From: Choristoneura fumiferana
Taxonomy: Eukaryota > Arthropoda > Insecta > Lepidoptera > Tortricidae
Length of the DNA: 64,000 nucleotides
Direction of reading: 5' to 3'
NCBI RefSeq assembly: GCF_025370935.1
Contig: NC_133499.1
Coordinates: 6,350,234 to 6,414,233, forward strand
In this document: positions 1-12,700 of the stretch, in pieces
How the letters are laid out: each line of letters starts with the position of its first letter
How positions within the stretch are numbered: the first letter of the stretch is position 1
Notes under the pieces: generated by a model
Seen by the model: only the letters and a program-made list of their open reading frames with translations
Told to the model about the DNA's origin: nothing
The model's database searches: none
Program-made: the position numbers and the translations under genes

Positions 1-144
1 ATCTTTTACAGATGATTTAAGTAGCATCACGACGACACTTACGCTCGTGACTGAAAAGGCCGATTCGGGATAGGATCCCCCGGCCCCACACGCGACAAGT
101 GTATTCACCCCCAGGTGGCCGGGGGCTAGTGCTTTTCCATTTTC

Positions 145-293
145 ATACTCTTACTATTATTCCTGCTCTTACTCTTATTCCTATTCTTACTCTTATTCCT
201 GCTCTTAACTCTTATTCCTACCCTTACTCCTTTCTAATTCCTTCTCTTATTCTTGCCGTTGTTCTTACTCTTACTTTTATTGTTATTCTTACA
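145..293 (+). repeat. Degenerate CTTATTCCT minisatellite forming the exon 1 polypyrimidine tract
   Basis: Around 15 imperfect copies of a 6-12 bp CT-rich unit run directly into the ACC exon 1 acceptor. The tract therefore doubles as a very long polypyrimidine tract. Nothing is recognised in the 100 bp before it. Confidence 0.8.
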
Positions 294-294
294 G

Positions 295-404
295 ATGCAA
301 TCCGAGAAGCCGGACATAATGCTGGGCGTCCTCTGTGGCTCCATCCTTATCGCGGACAGCATCATCACTACTCACTTTCAGGAGTTCAAGAGCGGGCTCG
401 AGAA
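295..404 (+). CDS. ACC: ACC exon 1 of window (linker after biotin carboxylase)
   Basis: Reads MQSEKPDIMLGVLCG and matches the conserved block that follows the biotin carboxylase domain of eukaryotic ACC. The ATG is internal, not a start. Acceptor is acag at 291-294 and donor gtgagt at 405; the last codon is split after two bases. Confidence 0.9.
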
Positions 405-3400
405 GTGAGTGATTCATCTGTTTTCCACTAACTACTTGAGTTGCGTATCTTCGAACTCAAATAAGTCCAATTCTAAGAATTTTACGATTTTGGTATCAAA
501 GGGCAAATAAGGTAGATAATCTCCAAAGGGGTTTGAGCTACGAATAAATAAGACAGGAATTGTAACTGCGTTACACAAATGGCCTTCCGTGTCCTAGGAG
601 GCGGGGCTTAAAAGCGTGTTCTGAGCGTCATTTGACTGACATCTGACGTCGCATCACGAGAGCAAACCAATCCCTGCTTTCTTTCTGAATTTTAACCAAT
701 CAACAAACACGTCTGTTTGCTACCTCGAAAATGATTCGTATTTGAATCACATTAAGTCGTTTTGCTTTAAAGTATGGCCACTTTTTGTGTGGAATTTGTT
801 CTGAGTTACGCTGTTGTTCCGAGTTTGAAGTTAAGCGAATACAGAAAAAGATAGTTGACGTGCCTAAAGCCGTTAAGTATCTAGCTTTAGAGGTCTCAAT
901 TTCAATTTACTGTACAACATAAACCCCTTGGTATTCATTAATTACCTGAGGAGCTTAGGGGGGGGGGGGGGGGTCGAGCCCAAACTCACGTTCACCACGT
1001 TGCCAGACATTAACGGGTCCAACGTCCTGCCAGACAGTCCTAAAATATATTTAGATAGACGCCTGGCAAAATTATATGAGCAAAGTTTGTTATAAGCACA
1101 TGAGTATTGTGTATCAGCAACAGGCGCTAATTATTTCAAGCATTAGAAGCAATATTTGCTAATATAATTTGGTCAGGCGTCTACTTAAACATATTTTAGG
1201 ACTGTCTGGCAGGACGCTGGACCCGTAAAATGTCTGGCAATGAACGTGAGTTTGGGTGAGGTTGGGCTCGACTCCCTACCCCCCTCCTCTCCCCCCTTAA
1301 GCTGCTCACGTAATTAATGGATCCCCTTGTTTTTGTGTATGTCTATTTCACACTTTCAACTGCTCGAAAGTTAATTGAAAGAGATCGCTCTTTAACTTAA
1401 GGCAGCCTATTGTGTCTTCTACTTATAATCTTCGTATGGTATATGCTGTGTATCGATATATGTGTGTATATCGGAAGTCGATAAGGGAGTAGTCACTATG
1501 GCTGGTCAAAAAATGAAAATTGAAAATTGTTTTGAAAAAATGCCATGAAAATTCCGCTCTCTGATTATTAGCATGTGTTTTCAGAGGTCAAATCCAAGGG
1601 TCCAGCCAGCTCTCGAACTGCGTAGAAGTGGAGCTGATACACTCTGGCAGCAAGTATAAAGTGCAGGCTTGCAAGTCTGGTACTACAACGTACTTTCTGG
1701 CCATGAATGGGAGTTTTAAGGAGTTGGAGGTGCACAAACTGACTGATGGAGGTGAGTAAATAGAATGGGTTGGGTGTTTGGTGGGAGGAGGCATAAATCC
1801 TTACTTACTCCTTTTATTCAGTTTCACCTGTCCCGTTATCTGTCTGTCTGTGTGTAATCAAATCTTGAACTACTCAACGGTTAATGGCATCGACTTGAAA
1901 TTTAGTACCAAAACGAAGCTTAGATGACAATGCTAGTACAGTCAACAAAAAGTAAAGTCAGCTTAAAATCTTGTTTAATCAGTCATCTCCCAGGATAACA
2001 GGATCAAAGGAATTTGGGCACAAATTTGTGCCTCTGGGAGAGGACAAGTTAAAAAATGATTTTATTAACAAAATCTTTTTTAAGCTCTCGCTTCGCTCGT
2101 TAATTTTCTTTTCTTTCCCAGGCACTCTCCTCTCAGTCGACGGCGCGTCATACACAACCTATTTAAAAGAAGAAGTAGACAAATACAGGGTTGTCATCGG
2201 GAACCAAACCGTTGTCTTTGAGAAGGAGAAGGACCCTTCCAAACTGAGGGCGCCATCTGCTGGCAAACTGATAAACACGTTGCTGGAAGACGGCGGCCAT
2301 GTTGAAAAGGGACAGCCTTATGCTGAGATTGAGGTGAGTGAGAGGGATACGAGATTTAAGGGACTTTGGCAGCGCTTCCTCAAATCGTAACTGACGACTA
2401 AATAGATTTTGGCCAGCCACGCATTTTTTACGAAACTTTAATCTAACTTGGCTTAAATCATTTTGATATTTCTGCTTTAAGAAATAAATAAATTATATTT
2501 TGTTTAATTCAACCTCTTACCATCCTCAAAATGCAAAATGTTATAAGAATATGTTAGAATTAAAATGTTAGAAGATATATTCAATGCCAATCTGGTCAAA
2601 ATGGTCCAAAAATTGACGCGTCTGGACTGTACGTAAATGGGCACTGACAAAGGTCATAAAATTTACCAAGGGACTCCTAAAGTGCATGATCAACTTTCAC
2701 ACATTATAATGAATGTTGATGCAGCTTGAAGAGTCCCGAGTATAATTTAATATTTGGAAAATTTAACGTTTAATCCGTGTACAGCAAAAGTGTATTGTCT
2801 CGTTTTTTTTTAATTTGGCGCGTTTTTCGTGTACAGCTTTCGCTCGCCAGAATCTAGAATATTTTTTTAATTACGACAAAGTTTTAATTTTTTTTTTCGG
2901 CAGGTGATGAAAATGGTTATGACTCTATCAGCTCCAGAATCTGGCAAAGTGACGTGGAATCTGCGGCCGGGTGCGGTGTTGGAGAGTGGCTTTCTCATTG
3001 GCACTCTAGGTAAGAAGATAACATCCTACTAATATTCGCCACGAGCTTTACGGTGAAGGAAAACATCGCAAGGAAACCTGCACAAACCTGCGAAGCAATT
3101 CAACGGTGTGTGTGAAGTTCCCAATCCGCACTGGGTCCGTGTAGGAACTACGGCCCAAGCCCTCTCATTCTGAAAGGAGTCCTGTGTCCAGCAGTGGGAT
3201 GTATATAGGCTGGGATGATGATGATATGTGTAGAATCAGTTTATTTACTAGCTTTTATTTAGTTTCACCTTGTCTGTATGTCTGTCTGTCTGTAATCAAA
3301 TCTTGCAATCAAATTCAACCAACTTCCAGTAGTCGGATTGACTTGAAATTTGGTATACTTATATAAATTGCGTGACTTACAATAATGTTGTAGTGACATC

Positions 3401-6400
3401 CTGGTTGTCCAGCCAGGAACGTCTCCGCAGGGACGGAACTCTTCAACGGTTAATGGCATTGACTTGAAATTTGGTATGCAAATGTAGTTTGGCTGATAAC
3501 GCAAGTAAAGTTGATAATAAATTTAAAAACCGGCCAAGAGCGTGTCGGACACGCTCAGGATAGGGTTCCGTAGCCATTACGAAAAAATCGAGTAATATTA
3601 TTCTAAGGATTTCGTATTGTGTATGGAATCTTCCAAGTTTAGGTATGTTTTATACATTGCTATTTACTCTTAAACTACTAATAATTGTCAAGCAATCTTA
3701 GCCGCTATAATTTTCCTTGTATATTTGATATATTATAAATTAGATTTTAGAATTGACGCTCTATTTTAATGAAAATTTGCACTATAGAGTTGAATATTTC
3801 ACAAACAGATCACTGAATAGAAAAATCGTCTTAGCAATTCAGCAATGGTTTTAAAAGACCTATCCAACGATACTCAACACTATAGGGTTAGTCGAGAAAA
3901 AAAAATCACCCCCACTTTACGTCTATGGGAGGTACCATAAAAAAATTTTTATTTTTATTTTACCACTTCGTTGGCGTGACTGATATGTATGTATATTCAT
4001 GCCACATTACAGCTTTCTAGTACTAACGGCCTCTGAGCTAACCGCGGACAGACAGACGGACATTGCGAAACTATAGTTGACTACGGAACCCTGAAAAGTA
4101 CAGTCGGCGAAAAAATCTTGCATTGAAAATTAAATTTTTACCAAAAAACTTATTTTGATGTTGAATAATATGTCTATGGTTTCATGTATTTTTTTGTTTT
4201 ATTTGTGTGTAAGTAATTGTGTAAATTTTATTGTATTTGTGTGTCTTCCGTATTAGTGAATAAATGTGTTCTTTCTTTCTTTATTTATGGCTGTGGCTAC
4301 CGAATTATTTGAATTGTTTTCTGTTCTTTCAGAGCTCGACGACCCGTCTCTAGTCACGACCGCCCAGCTGTACAAAGGCCAGTTCGTGACTGTGGACAAC
4401 CCGCATCTCTCAGAGAAACTGAGCCAGCAGCACACCAAATACAAAGCTATACTGGAGAACGTGCTAGCAGGTCAGTAAAAATACAATACAATACGATACA
4501 AAAAAGGAAAAGCATATTTGGCATGGCCCCTGTCATCTATAATGTAATTCCGAAAGATATAAGGGACAGTGACTTAAGTGGTTTTAAGCAAAAACTATTC
4601 AGACTGCTCGTAGGGAAATGCTATTATTCAGTTAATGATTTTTTAAATGATTATTGTAAATAAATAATGCATGTTTTAATTTTTAATCTTAAATTTTGAT
4701 TTTAACTAATTTTTCTTACCAATGAAATGGACATTAATATCACTTTTGACATTTTAATAGGTTTTTTGTATTGTAGATTGAGGGTTGTATTATTGTATGG
4801 AGTTCTTTTATTTTTATTTGCATTAGCACTTTTACTGCAATAAACAATTTGTACGCCGCAAGGTAAAACATGTAGGACTTCTTATCTTTTTTATGTGTAC
4901 CAACTGTATTTAACTATTACTCATGTTTAAGGATTTTTTTTTTTTATTTTATCTTTTTACAAAACTTGGGGCATGGCAGTGTCCCCGCCAAGTCGAGGAA
5001 ATGGGTCACTAGCTTTTGCCCGTGCCTCCGTCCGCGTAGCAGTTTTCCGGGATAAAAACTATCCTATGGTCTTCCTTGGGGCTCAAACTATGTGTATACC
5101 GAATTTCATCCAAATCTGCTCAACGGTTTAGACGTGATGAAGTTGCAAACAAACAAACTTACAAACTTTCGAATGCCACCAATATTATAAATGCGAAAGT
5201 TTGTAAGTCTGTTTGTTATCTTATCACGCCAAAGCCGCTGAATCGAGTTAGATTAGGACTAAATAGGTACATAGTAAAATATAATATTCTTTGTTTACTA
5301 AATTTTATTTTTGAACGATTATTGATTTGAATTTCAATGTGATGTTTGTAATTCTGTATTTATTAAAAGTAGAGGTTAGGCATCCTAAATTTAAAAAGTT
5401 AACTGTCAAAGGAAGGTCATTGAAATGCTATTATGAATTTCAAAGCAATTTAAAAGCATCCATAAGTGTGCTTTTATGAGCCATAGAGTCATAGACTTTT
5501 TCCCGGACTTTAGGGCCCGGAATTTTGTATGCGGCTTTTGATAGATTGTAGGGAGAGAGCATCGCTTTTTATCGATGTTGTCGACAAATTGATAGTTTTT
5601 TAGGGTTCCGTACCTCAAAAGGTAAAAACGGAACCCTTATAGGATCACTTTGTTGTCCGTCGGTCTGTCGAGACCCTTTTTCTACGCGTGGAGGTATCAA
5701 GCTGAAATTTATATCAAATGCTCAGGTCTACTGTCCCTTGGAGCTGTGAAAATATCAAACTTGTAAGCCAACGCAATCAAAAGATACAACCGTTTATGCC
5801 GCAAATTTTCGAAACTCGCAAGGGAATCAATACCTACAGGGTACTTCCCGTGAACTCAGAACCTTGAAATGTGGTACGAAGCAACGTCTTATAGCACAGA
5901 TAAAGGAAAAATTGCGAAAACCGTAAATTTTTAGTTACATCATATAATAAAAACATTTATACAGACCCCTCGGTGCGCGAGTCCGACTCGCACTTGGCCG
6001 GTTGTTATTTATTTATATTATAACTTCAGAGCAGAGGGTCGTGGGTTCAAACCCCGGCTCGCACCTCTGAGTTTGTCGAAATTCATGTGCGGAATTACAT
6101 TTGAAATTTACCGCGAGCTTTGCGGTGAAGGAAAACATCGCACAAATCTGCGAAGCAATTCAATGATGTGTGTGAAGTTCCCAATCCGCACTGGGCCCGC
6201 GTGGGAACTATGGCCCGAGCCCTCTTGTTCTGAGAGGAGGCCTGTGCCCAGCAGTGGGACGTATATAGGCTGATGATATTATAACTTTAATACATAAAGA
6301 ATGAATGAAAGAAAATATTTAATTGCTAACAGTACAACAATATTGACAATACAGCACGGATTATATCCTCCTTACTATCTGTCAATAGTCGCACGCAAAA

Positions 6401-6731
6401 TTCCGGGCCCTAGTTATTATGTATATCATTTTATTCGTGTTCGTGGACCTTTTATTCTCTAAGAAAAAAAATCTCTAGAAAAAATACAAAACTATATAAT
6501 ACAATTACTCTTTATTGTACACCAAAATAATAAGCGATACAGAAAACAGGTACACAGAGAAAATTACAATGTAAGCAATAGGCGGCCTTATCGCTTAAGA
6601 GCGATCTCTTCCAGGCAATCTTTTTACAGAAAGAAGGAAGGACTAGTTCACAGCAGGTGGTGCATAAACAAAAATTTAAATGCAACAAAAACACATCTAC
6701 ATATACATATTACAATAAAACGGATAAAATG

Positions 6732-6776
<45 letters not shown>

Positions 6777-9700
6777 ACAAGTATACATCGAAAATACAAA
6801 CTGAAATATAGATGCACAGAAATACCAGAAAAATAAGACCAGCCCTGGGAATCGAACCCAGGTCCTCAGCATTCCGTGCCGTGTGCTATACCGCTACACC
6901 ACCGCTGGTCTTATTTTTCTGGTTTTTCTGTGCATCTATATTTCAGTTTGTATTTTCGATATAGGTTTTACGGGATGACCGTAAAAGTAACAAAAAATTT
7001 GGAATTGAAATAAAAAATACAAAAAGATTCCAAAAAAACAATCTTAAGTATACATTGTCTCAAACAGGTTACTGTCTACCGGAGCCTTACAACACTCCTC
7101 GCTCCAGAGATATCGTCGAGAAGTTCATGCAGAGTTTGAGGGATCCATCGCTGCCCCTACTGGAGTTGCAGGAGGTAAGAACATTATCGGAATCACCATC
7201 CCAGCCTATATACGTCCCACTGCTGGGAACAGGCCCCCTCTCAGAATGCGGATCGGGAACGTCACTCACCCCATTGAAATGCTTTGAAATTAAATTAAAC
7301 AGCTTATTTTGCTATATATATGTATGGTCGTCTTAATGAGCGTTTACATTTACTTGCTCGAATTTCATTTGCCCGAATTTCACTTGTCATACCAACGTTT
7401 GCCATAAAATATATAGAACCGTGCTGTTTTCAGGATTTTTTTTAATGTCATCATACATATAGAATGCAGAAGGTTAGGTTAGGTTAGTTTAATATCAACT
7501 CTGAAGAAAATACTATTTCAGAAATAAATTACTTTATGGCAAATGAAAATTCTAGAAAACGATACATTCGGGCATTTCAAATTCGTGCAAACGATAGAGA
7601 ACCCTTAATGAGCTGTGACATGTCTATCCAGCCAGATATGTACATTAACATGCAAGCACTATCTTATTTTCTAAATCTGAGTTTTTTGTTAAAGCTAAAG
7701 TAAAGCTCTGTAGGTTGGTGTAGGTTTTCTCGCGAATGTAATTTCTCACTTGAATTTAGAAAAAAATATATACTCACGAAGTGCGGGCCGGGGTTTGAAC
7801 CCACGATCCTTTGCTTGAGAGGCCATAGGTCAAACTGATACTTCTTTACGCTAGAATGGCTGCACGGTATTATATGAAATTTGGAATGTAGATAGAATAG
7901 GCATCTGGAATAATGCATGATGTCCATGGCCGGCATTGATTGCTTCCCATCAGGTGGCCCTCATGCTCGTTTCCCCCCTGTTATATATAAAAAAACGATT
8001 ACTTCAGGTACTGTCGTCGGCGTCGGGTCGTATTCCGGTCGCGGTCGAGAAGAAAGTCCGCAAGTTGATGGCGCTCTATGAGAGGAACATTACGAGCGTA
8101 CTGGCGCAGTTCCCGAGTCAGCAGATCGCCAGCGTCATTGACCAGTAAGACCATATATACGACACTATTCATTATTAACACCAGTTGACTTTGTCCCAAA
8201 GTAATGCTTTAAGTTCAAATTCAAATTCAAACCATTTATTCAGTAAATAGGCCGCAATGGGCACTTTTACACGTCATTTTTTAAACTACCGGCGCTTTCG
8301 GAAAGACCATCATTGCCAAGAAGAATGCGCCGCAAGAAACTTGGCAGAAAGTCATTTTTACATAATAATATAATCACAATTAAAATACTTGAAAACTACA
8401 GTATACAATGAATGAAAAATATACAAAAATTAATAAATAATAATAATACAGGGATGTATTGGGTCCCTCAGTTGCAAAACTAAACACTAACTTTATCTAC
8501 GTTCAGTGGAAGTGTAGAATGCTTACACCGTAATAAATTTAATAAATAATAATAATTTAGTTCTGAAATATACATTTCAGGTCAAGTAACCATTAAGCTT
8601 TTGGATTCGGAAGGCAAGCTCAAGTCTGCCGCCCCCAAAGTTAGCTCACACGCACTCATGTCATGCTCTGAAAGCAGAGCGGTACCGAGGGCATGGTATT
8701 GCTTCCGTTCCCATAAGCTCTATGGGATCGTCTTGGGAACTTCGACGTCGCGAGCCTGTGACTAGAAATTAAACTAAAAATATAAAAGTTTAAAATCCAT
8801 AAGCTTAACAATATACAGCCTTAAACATAGCAATTGCTTACCTTGCTTTGCTTACCTTGTAATTTTCTCTGTGTACCAGTTTTCTGTATCGCTCACTATT
8901 TCTGGTGTACAATAAATAGTAATTGTATTGTATTGTATACATTTCAGGTCAAGTATCCATTAAGCTTATGTTTATCCGTTGCCTAGTATCCATAATACAA
9001 GCTTTGCTTAGTTTGGGACTAGGTCGATTGGTGTCAAGTGTCCCATGATATTTATTTATTATTATTATAATTTAATTTGAATTTAAATTCAAGATTACTA
9101 ACTAGACCTATTTTTTTAGTTCTTTAAGGGGTTTTGTTTTTTGTATTTTCTTTTGTTCAAATTCTTGTTCTGTTACAGCCATGCCGCCTCGCTGCAGAAG
9201 CGAGCCGATCGCGACGTGTTCTTCATGAGCACACAAGCGCTAGTTGTGTTGGTGCAGAGATACAGGTAAATAAAACCGACCAAGTGCGAGTCGGGCTCGC
9301 GCACGAAGGGTTCCGTACCATTATCTATACAACATTAGACATTAGCAAAAAACGGCAAAGTAAACAAGTTTGTTGTACAGTGATCCAACAACAAAGGTTA
9401 TCCGACTTTTTATTACTTTTACCACAAAGTTTTGTATAAGAGTATATTTAAAAACAATATTACTTATCAATGAACTAAAATAATTTCCTTGCTCACCCGC
9501 GACCTTACGATAGCTAAGCTTATGCAAAATATGCGTGTTCATGCAGTTCCTCCACCTCCACACTGTAAGAACACACACAAATCACACAAACCCATCTATC
9601 ACCACCACCACACTACACTGACGCGTTTCGAACTCAACCAGAGCTCATCTTCAGAGTGACACAACCGTACACCATGCTACCAGTTGTTAGACTAACGAAC

Positions 9701-12700
9701 CACAACCACCGTTTTAACTTGTCACTGTAACTCCCCAAGTACCCACATACGTTTTATGAAACAAAACAAAACTACCCACAAATTATTATTATTATTTTTT
9801 TTTTTTAATGATTCAATAAATATTACTTATCTTTTGTGGTGAAATAGCGTCAGATTTTTTTTTTTATAAGTGGACAACTGAAAAATCGAAAAATGCATAA
9901 CTTTTTGAGAAATGGTCATTTTTGTTCACAGAAACGGAATCCGCGGCAGAATGAAGGCGGCGGTCCACGATTTGCTCCGACAATACTACCAGGTCGAAAG
10001 CAATTTCCAACTGGGTGGGTTGATTGTTTTTTTCTTAACACGCTTAAGTTTTAAGTGGCAATGGGCACGGAGAACAGATGGTCGTTGGGGCCGAAAAGTT
10101 CTCGGATGGTGTTCTGGACATCTCTTCAAAACCATGAGTTTCTGTATGTTTTCTGTGGTCAAAGATGAACGAGTGTATATTTTATGGAATATACCCTAAA
10201 CGTAGTAAGTATACTTAATTATAACAGTTTTTTTAACCCCCGACGCAAAAAGAGGGGTGTTAATAGTTTGACCGCTTTGTGTGTTTGTCTGTGGCACCGT
10301 AGCTCTTAGACGGGTGGACCGAATTGAATGCGTCTTTTTTTTATTTGAAATCAGGTTTTCTAGCGATGGTTCTTAGACATGTTTTATCAAAATCGGTTCA
10401 GCCGTTTTTGAGATATTGGACTTTGAAGTGACAAAGTCGGGGGTTTCCCAACTTTTTGTTGGTTAGGTTATTCAGAAACGGTATAACATTACTTCGTCTA
10501 AAAAGCAGCTGTTCTAAACCAAAGTGGTCTAAAAAGCAACTGCTCCTAAGAAGAAAAAACATAGTTCAGGTTTGAGTAGCTCCAAGGAGCGAAGCGCCTC
10601 AACCACGCGGAATAGGGGTTGCGCGAAGCGGAGCGCCGTCAACTTTGGGCCAAGGCCCGCCCGGATTGCTACCACCATCTTGCTCGCTAATCCTGCCGTG
10701 AAGCAGCAGTGCTTGCACTGTTGTGTTTCGGCGTGGAGAGTAAGACAGCCGGTGAAATTACTGGCACTCGAGGTATCCCATCTTAGGCCTCTAGGTTGGC
10801 AACTAGGTTGGTTGATCTCTTACCATCAGGAGACCCACTTGCTCGTTTGCCATCCAGTCGAATAAAAAAAAAAGAATTTTAGATCACTTGCTTCTTTAAC
10901 CAATAGTGTTCAGCGAAGAGAAAACTTAAATCGGTTGAAAATAGGATTTATAGTGTTTTTTTGAAAAATCTATATACCTGTCACTTTCTCAAACGCTTTT
11001 CTCTATGCAGAAAGTATGGCGGTACTGGCGTGTGACGTCACATGCCAGTATGTCTATCTCTGTCTAATCTAGAATTTCAAACCTTTATAACGTTGTTATT
11101 TGTAAAGGTAGCTTAAAAATTGTTTCTCTACTCGATAACAGGCATTGTGATTTTTTAATTTATAAAACATATAAAAAATAGTCAAACACCGTATTCTACC
11201 TAGACCAGTTGCTTTTTAGATGAAATGCCACTAACCGCTTATATGCGTTTTTGACGCAGGCTCGTACGACAAATGCGTGATGGCGTTACGCGACAAACAC
11301 AAGGACGACATGCAAGCCGTCGCCGACATCATATTCTCGCACAACCAGGTCGCCAAGAAGAATCTGTTGGTACGTACACGACATTTTTTTTAGGCTCTGC
11401 TGACACAAGGCTGCCTTATCGATATTATTTGTTCGCATCAAACTCAAATTCAAATTCAAATGATTTATTCAGTAAATAGGCCGCAATGGGCACTTTTACA
11501 CGTCATTTTTTAAACTACCAGCGCTTTCGGAAAGACCATCATTGCCAAGAAGAATGCGCCGCAAGAAACTTGGCAGAAAGTCATTTTTTCATAAAAATAT
11601 AATTACAAATAAAATACTTAAAAACTATATTATGTATAATATATATAAAAGAAAAAAAATACAAAAAATAATAATAAAAGAAATACAGGGATGTATGGGG
11701 TCCCTTACTTACAATACTAAACACTAATCAGTCTTACAACCTAGTGTTAGTCGATATTAAATGTTTTGTATATGTTATGTCCACCAGGTGACGCTACTGA
11801 TCGACCACCTGTGGTCCAACGAGCCCGGTCTGACGGACGAGCTGGCGGCCATCTTGAATGAGCTGACGTCACTGCACCGCGCCGAGCACAGCCGCGTCGC
11901 TCTTAGAGCGAGACAAGTGAGTACTTTATTCAATCAACTTTTCAGCGTTGTTGTTATAGTATTATGTGTAGGTAAACATGAGTAGTATGTACACAGTTGC
12001 CATCACCATTCCGGCGAATTTATAAATAATATTTTTAAATTTAGTATAATAATAATAAGCCGTAAGCCGTGCTGGCCTAGTGGTTTGACCTATCGCCTTT
12101 CAAGCAGAGGGTCGTGGGTTCAAACCGCGGCTCGCACCTCTGAGTTTTCAAATTTATGTGCGGAATTACATTTGAAATTTACCACGAGCTTTGCGGTGAA
12201 GGAAAACATCGTGAGGAAACCTGCACGAACCCGCGAAGCGATTCAATGGTGCGTGCGAAGTTCCCAATCCGCACTGGGCCCGCGTGGGAACTATGGCCCA
12301 AGCCCTCTTGTTCTGAGAGAAGGCCTGTGCCCAGCAGTGGGACGTATATAGGCTGGGATGATGATGATAATAATAATAATAATAATAATATAACGGCATA
12401 GAATCTGTCTGGTTTCTCTAGACACAGACATTAGACAATTTAAAGTTAACTTTCGTACTACAATTATTTGCCGGAAGGTAATGAGGGCTATCGTTTTTTG
12501 TCTCACTAGATGGCGCACAGTTGCGTGAGGTTTTTAAGTATGGCTTTCAAAGTCTGTTATTACGGGCGTAAAGACAAAGTTTAGATTAAAATCATATTTA
12601 ATACACCTTAAAACCGTACCATAAAAATATCGAGCATGCCACAGTGTTGCATAGTCCCCGTTTTGTTCGGAAAAAAGGGAGGACAAAGGTTTCCGAAAGA

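Noticed and set aside
6837..6910. Functional nuclear tRNA gene
   Set aside because: No proper anticodon loop (U33 missing), embedded in a palindrome, and a diverged sibling exists; more likely a mobile-element head.
12166..12401. ORFs of 75-143 codons sharing SSSSQPIYVPLLGTGLLSEQ or PSCSERRPVPSSGTYIG in several places
   Set aside because: These are translations of the SINE body in different orientations, at 6073, 12156, 48535, 51787-52161 and 53115-53569.
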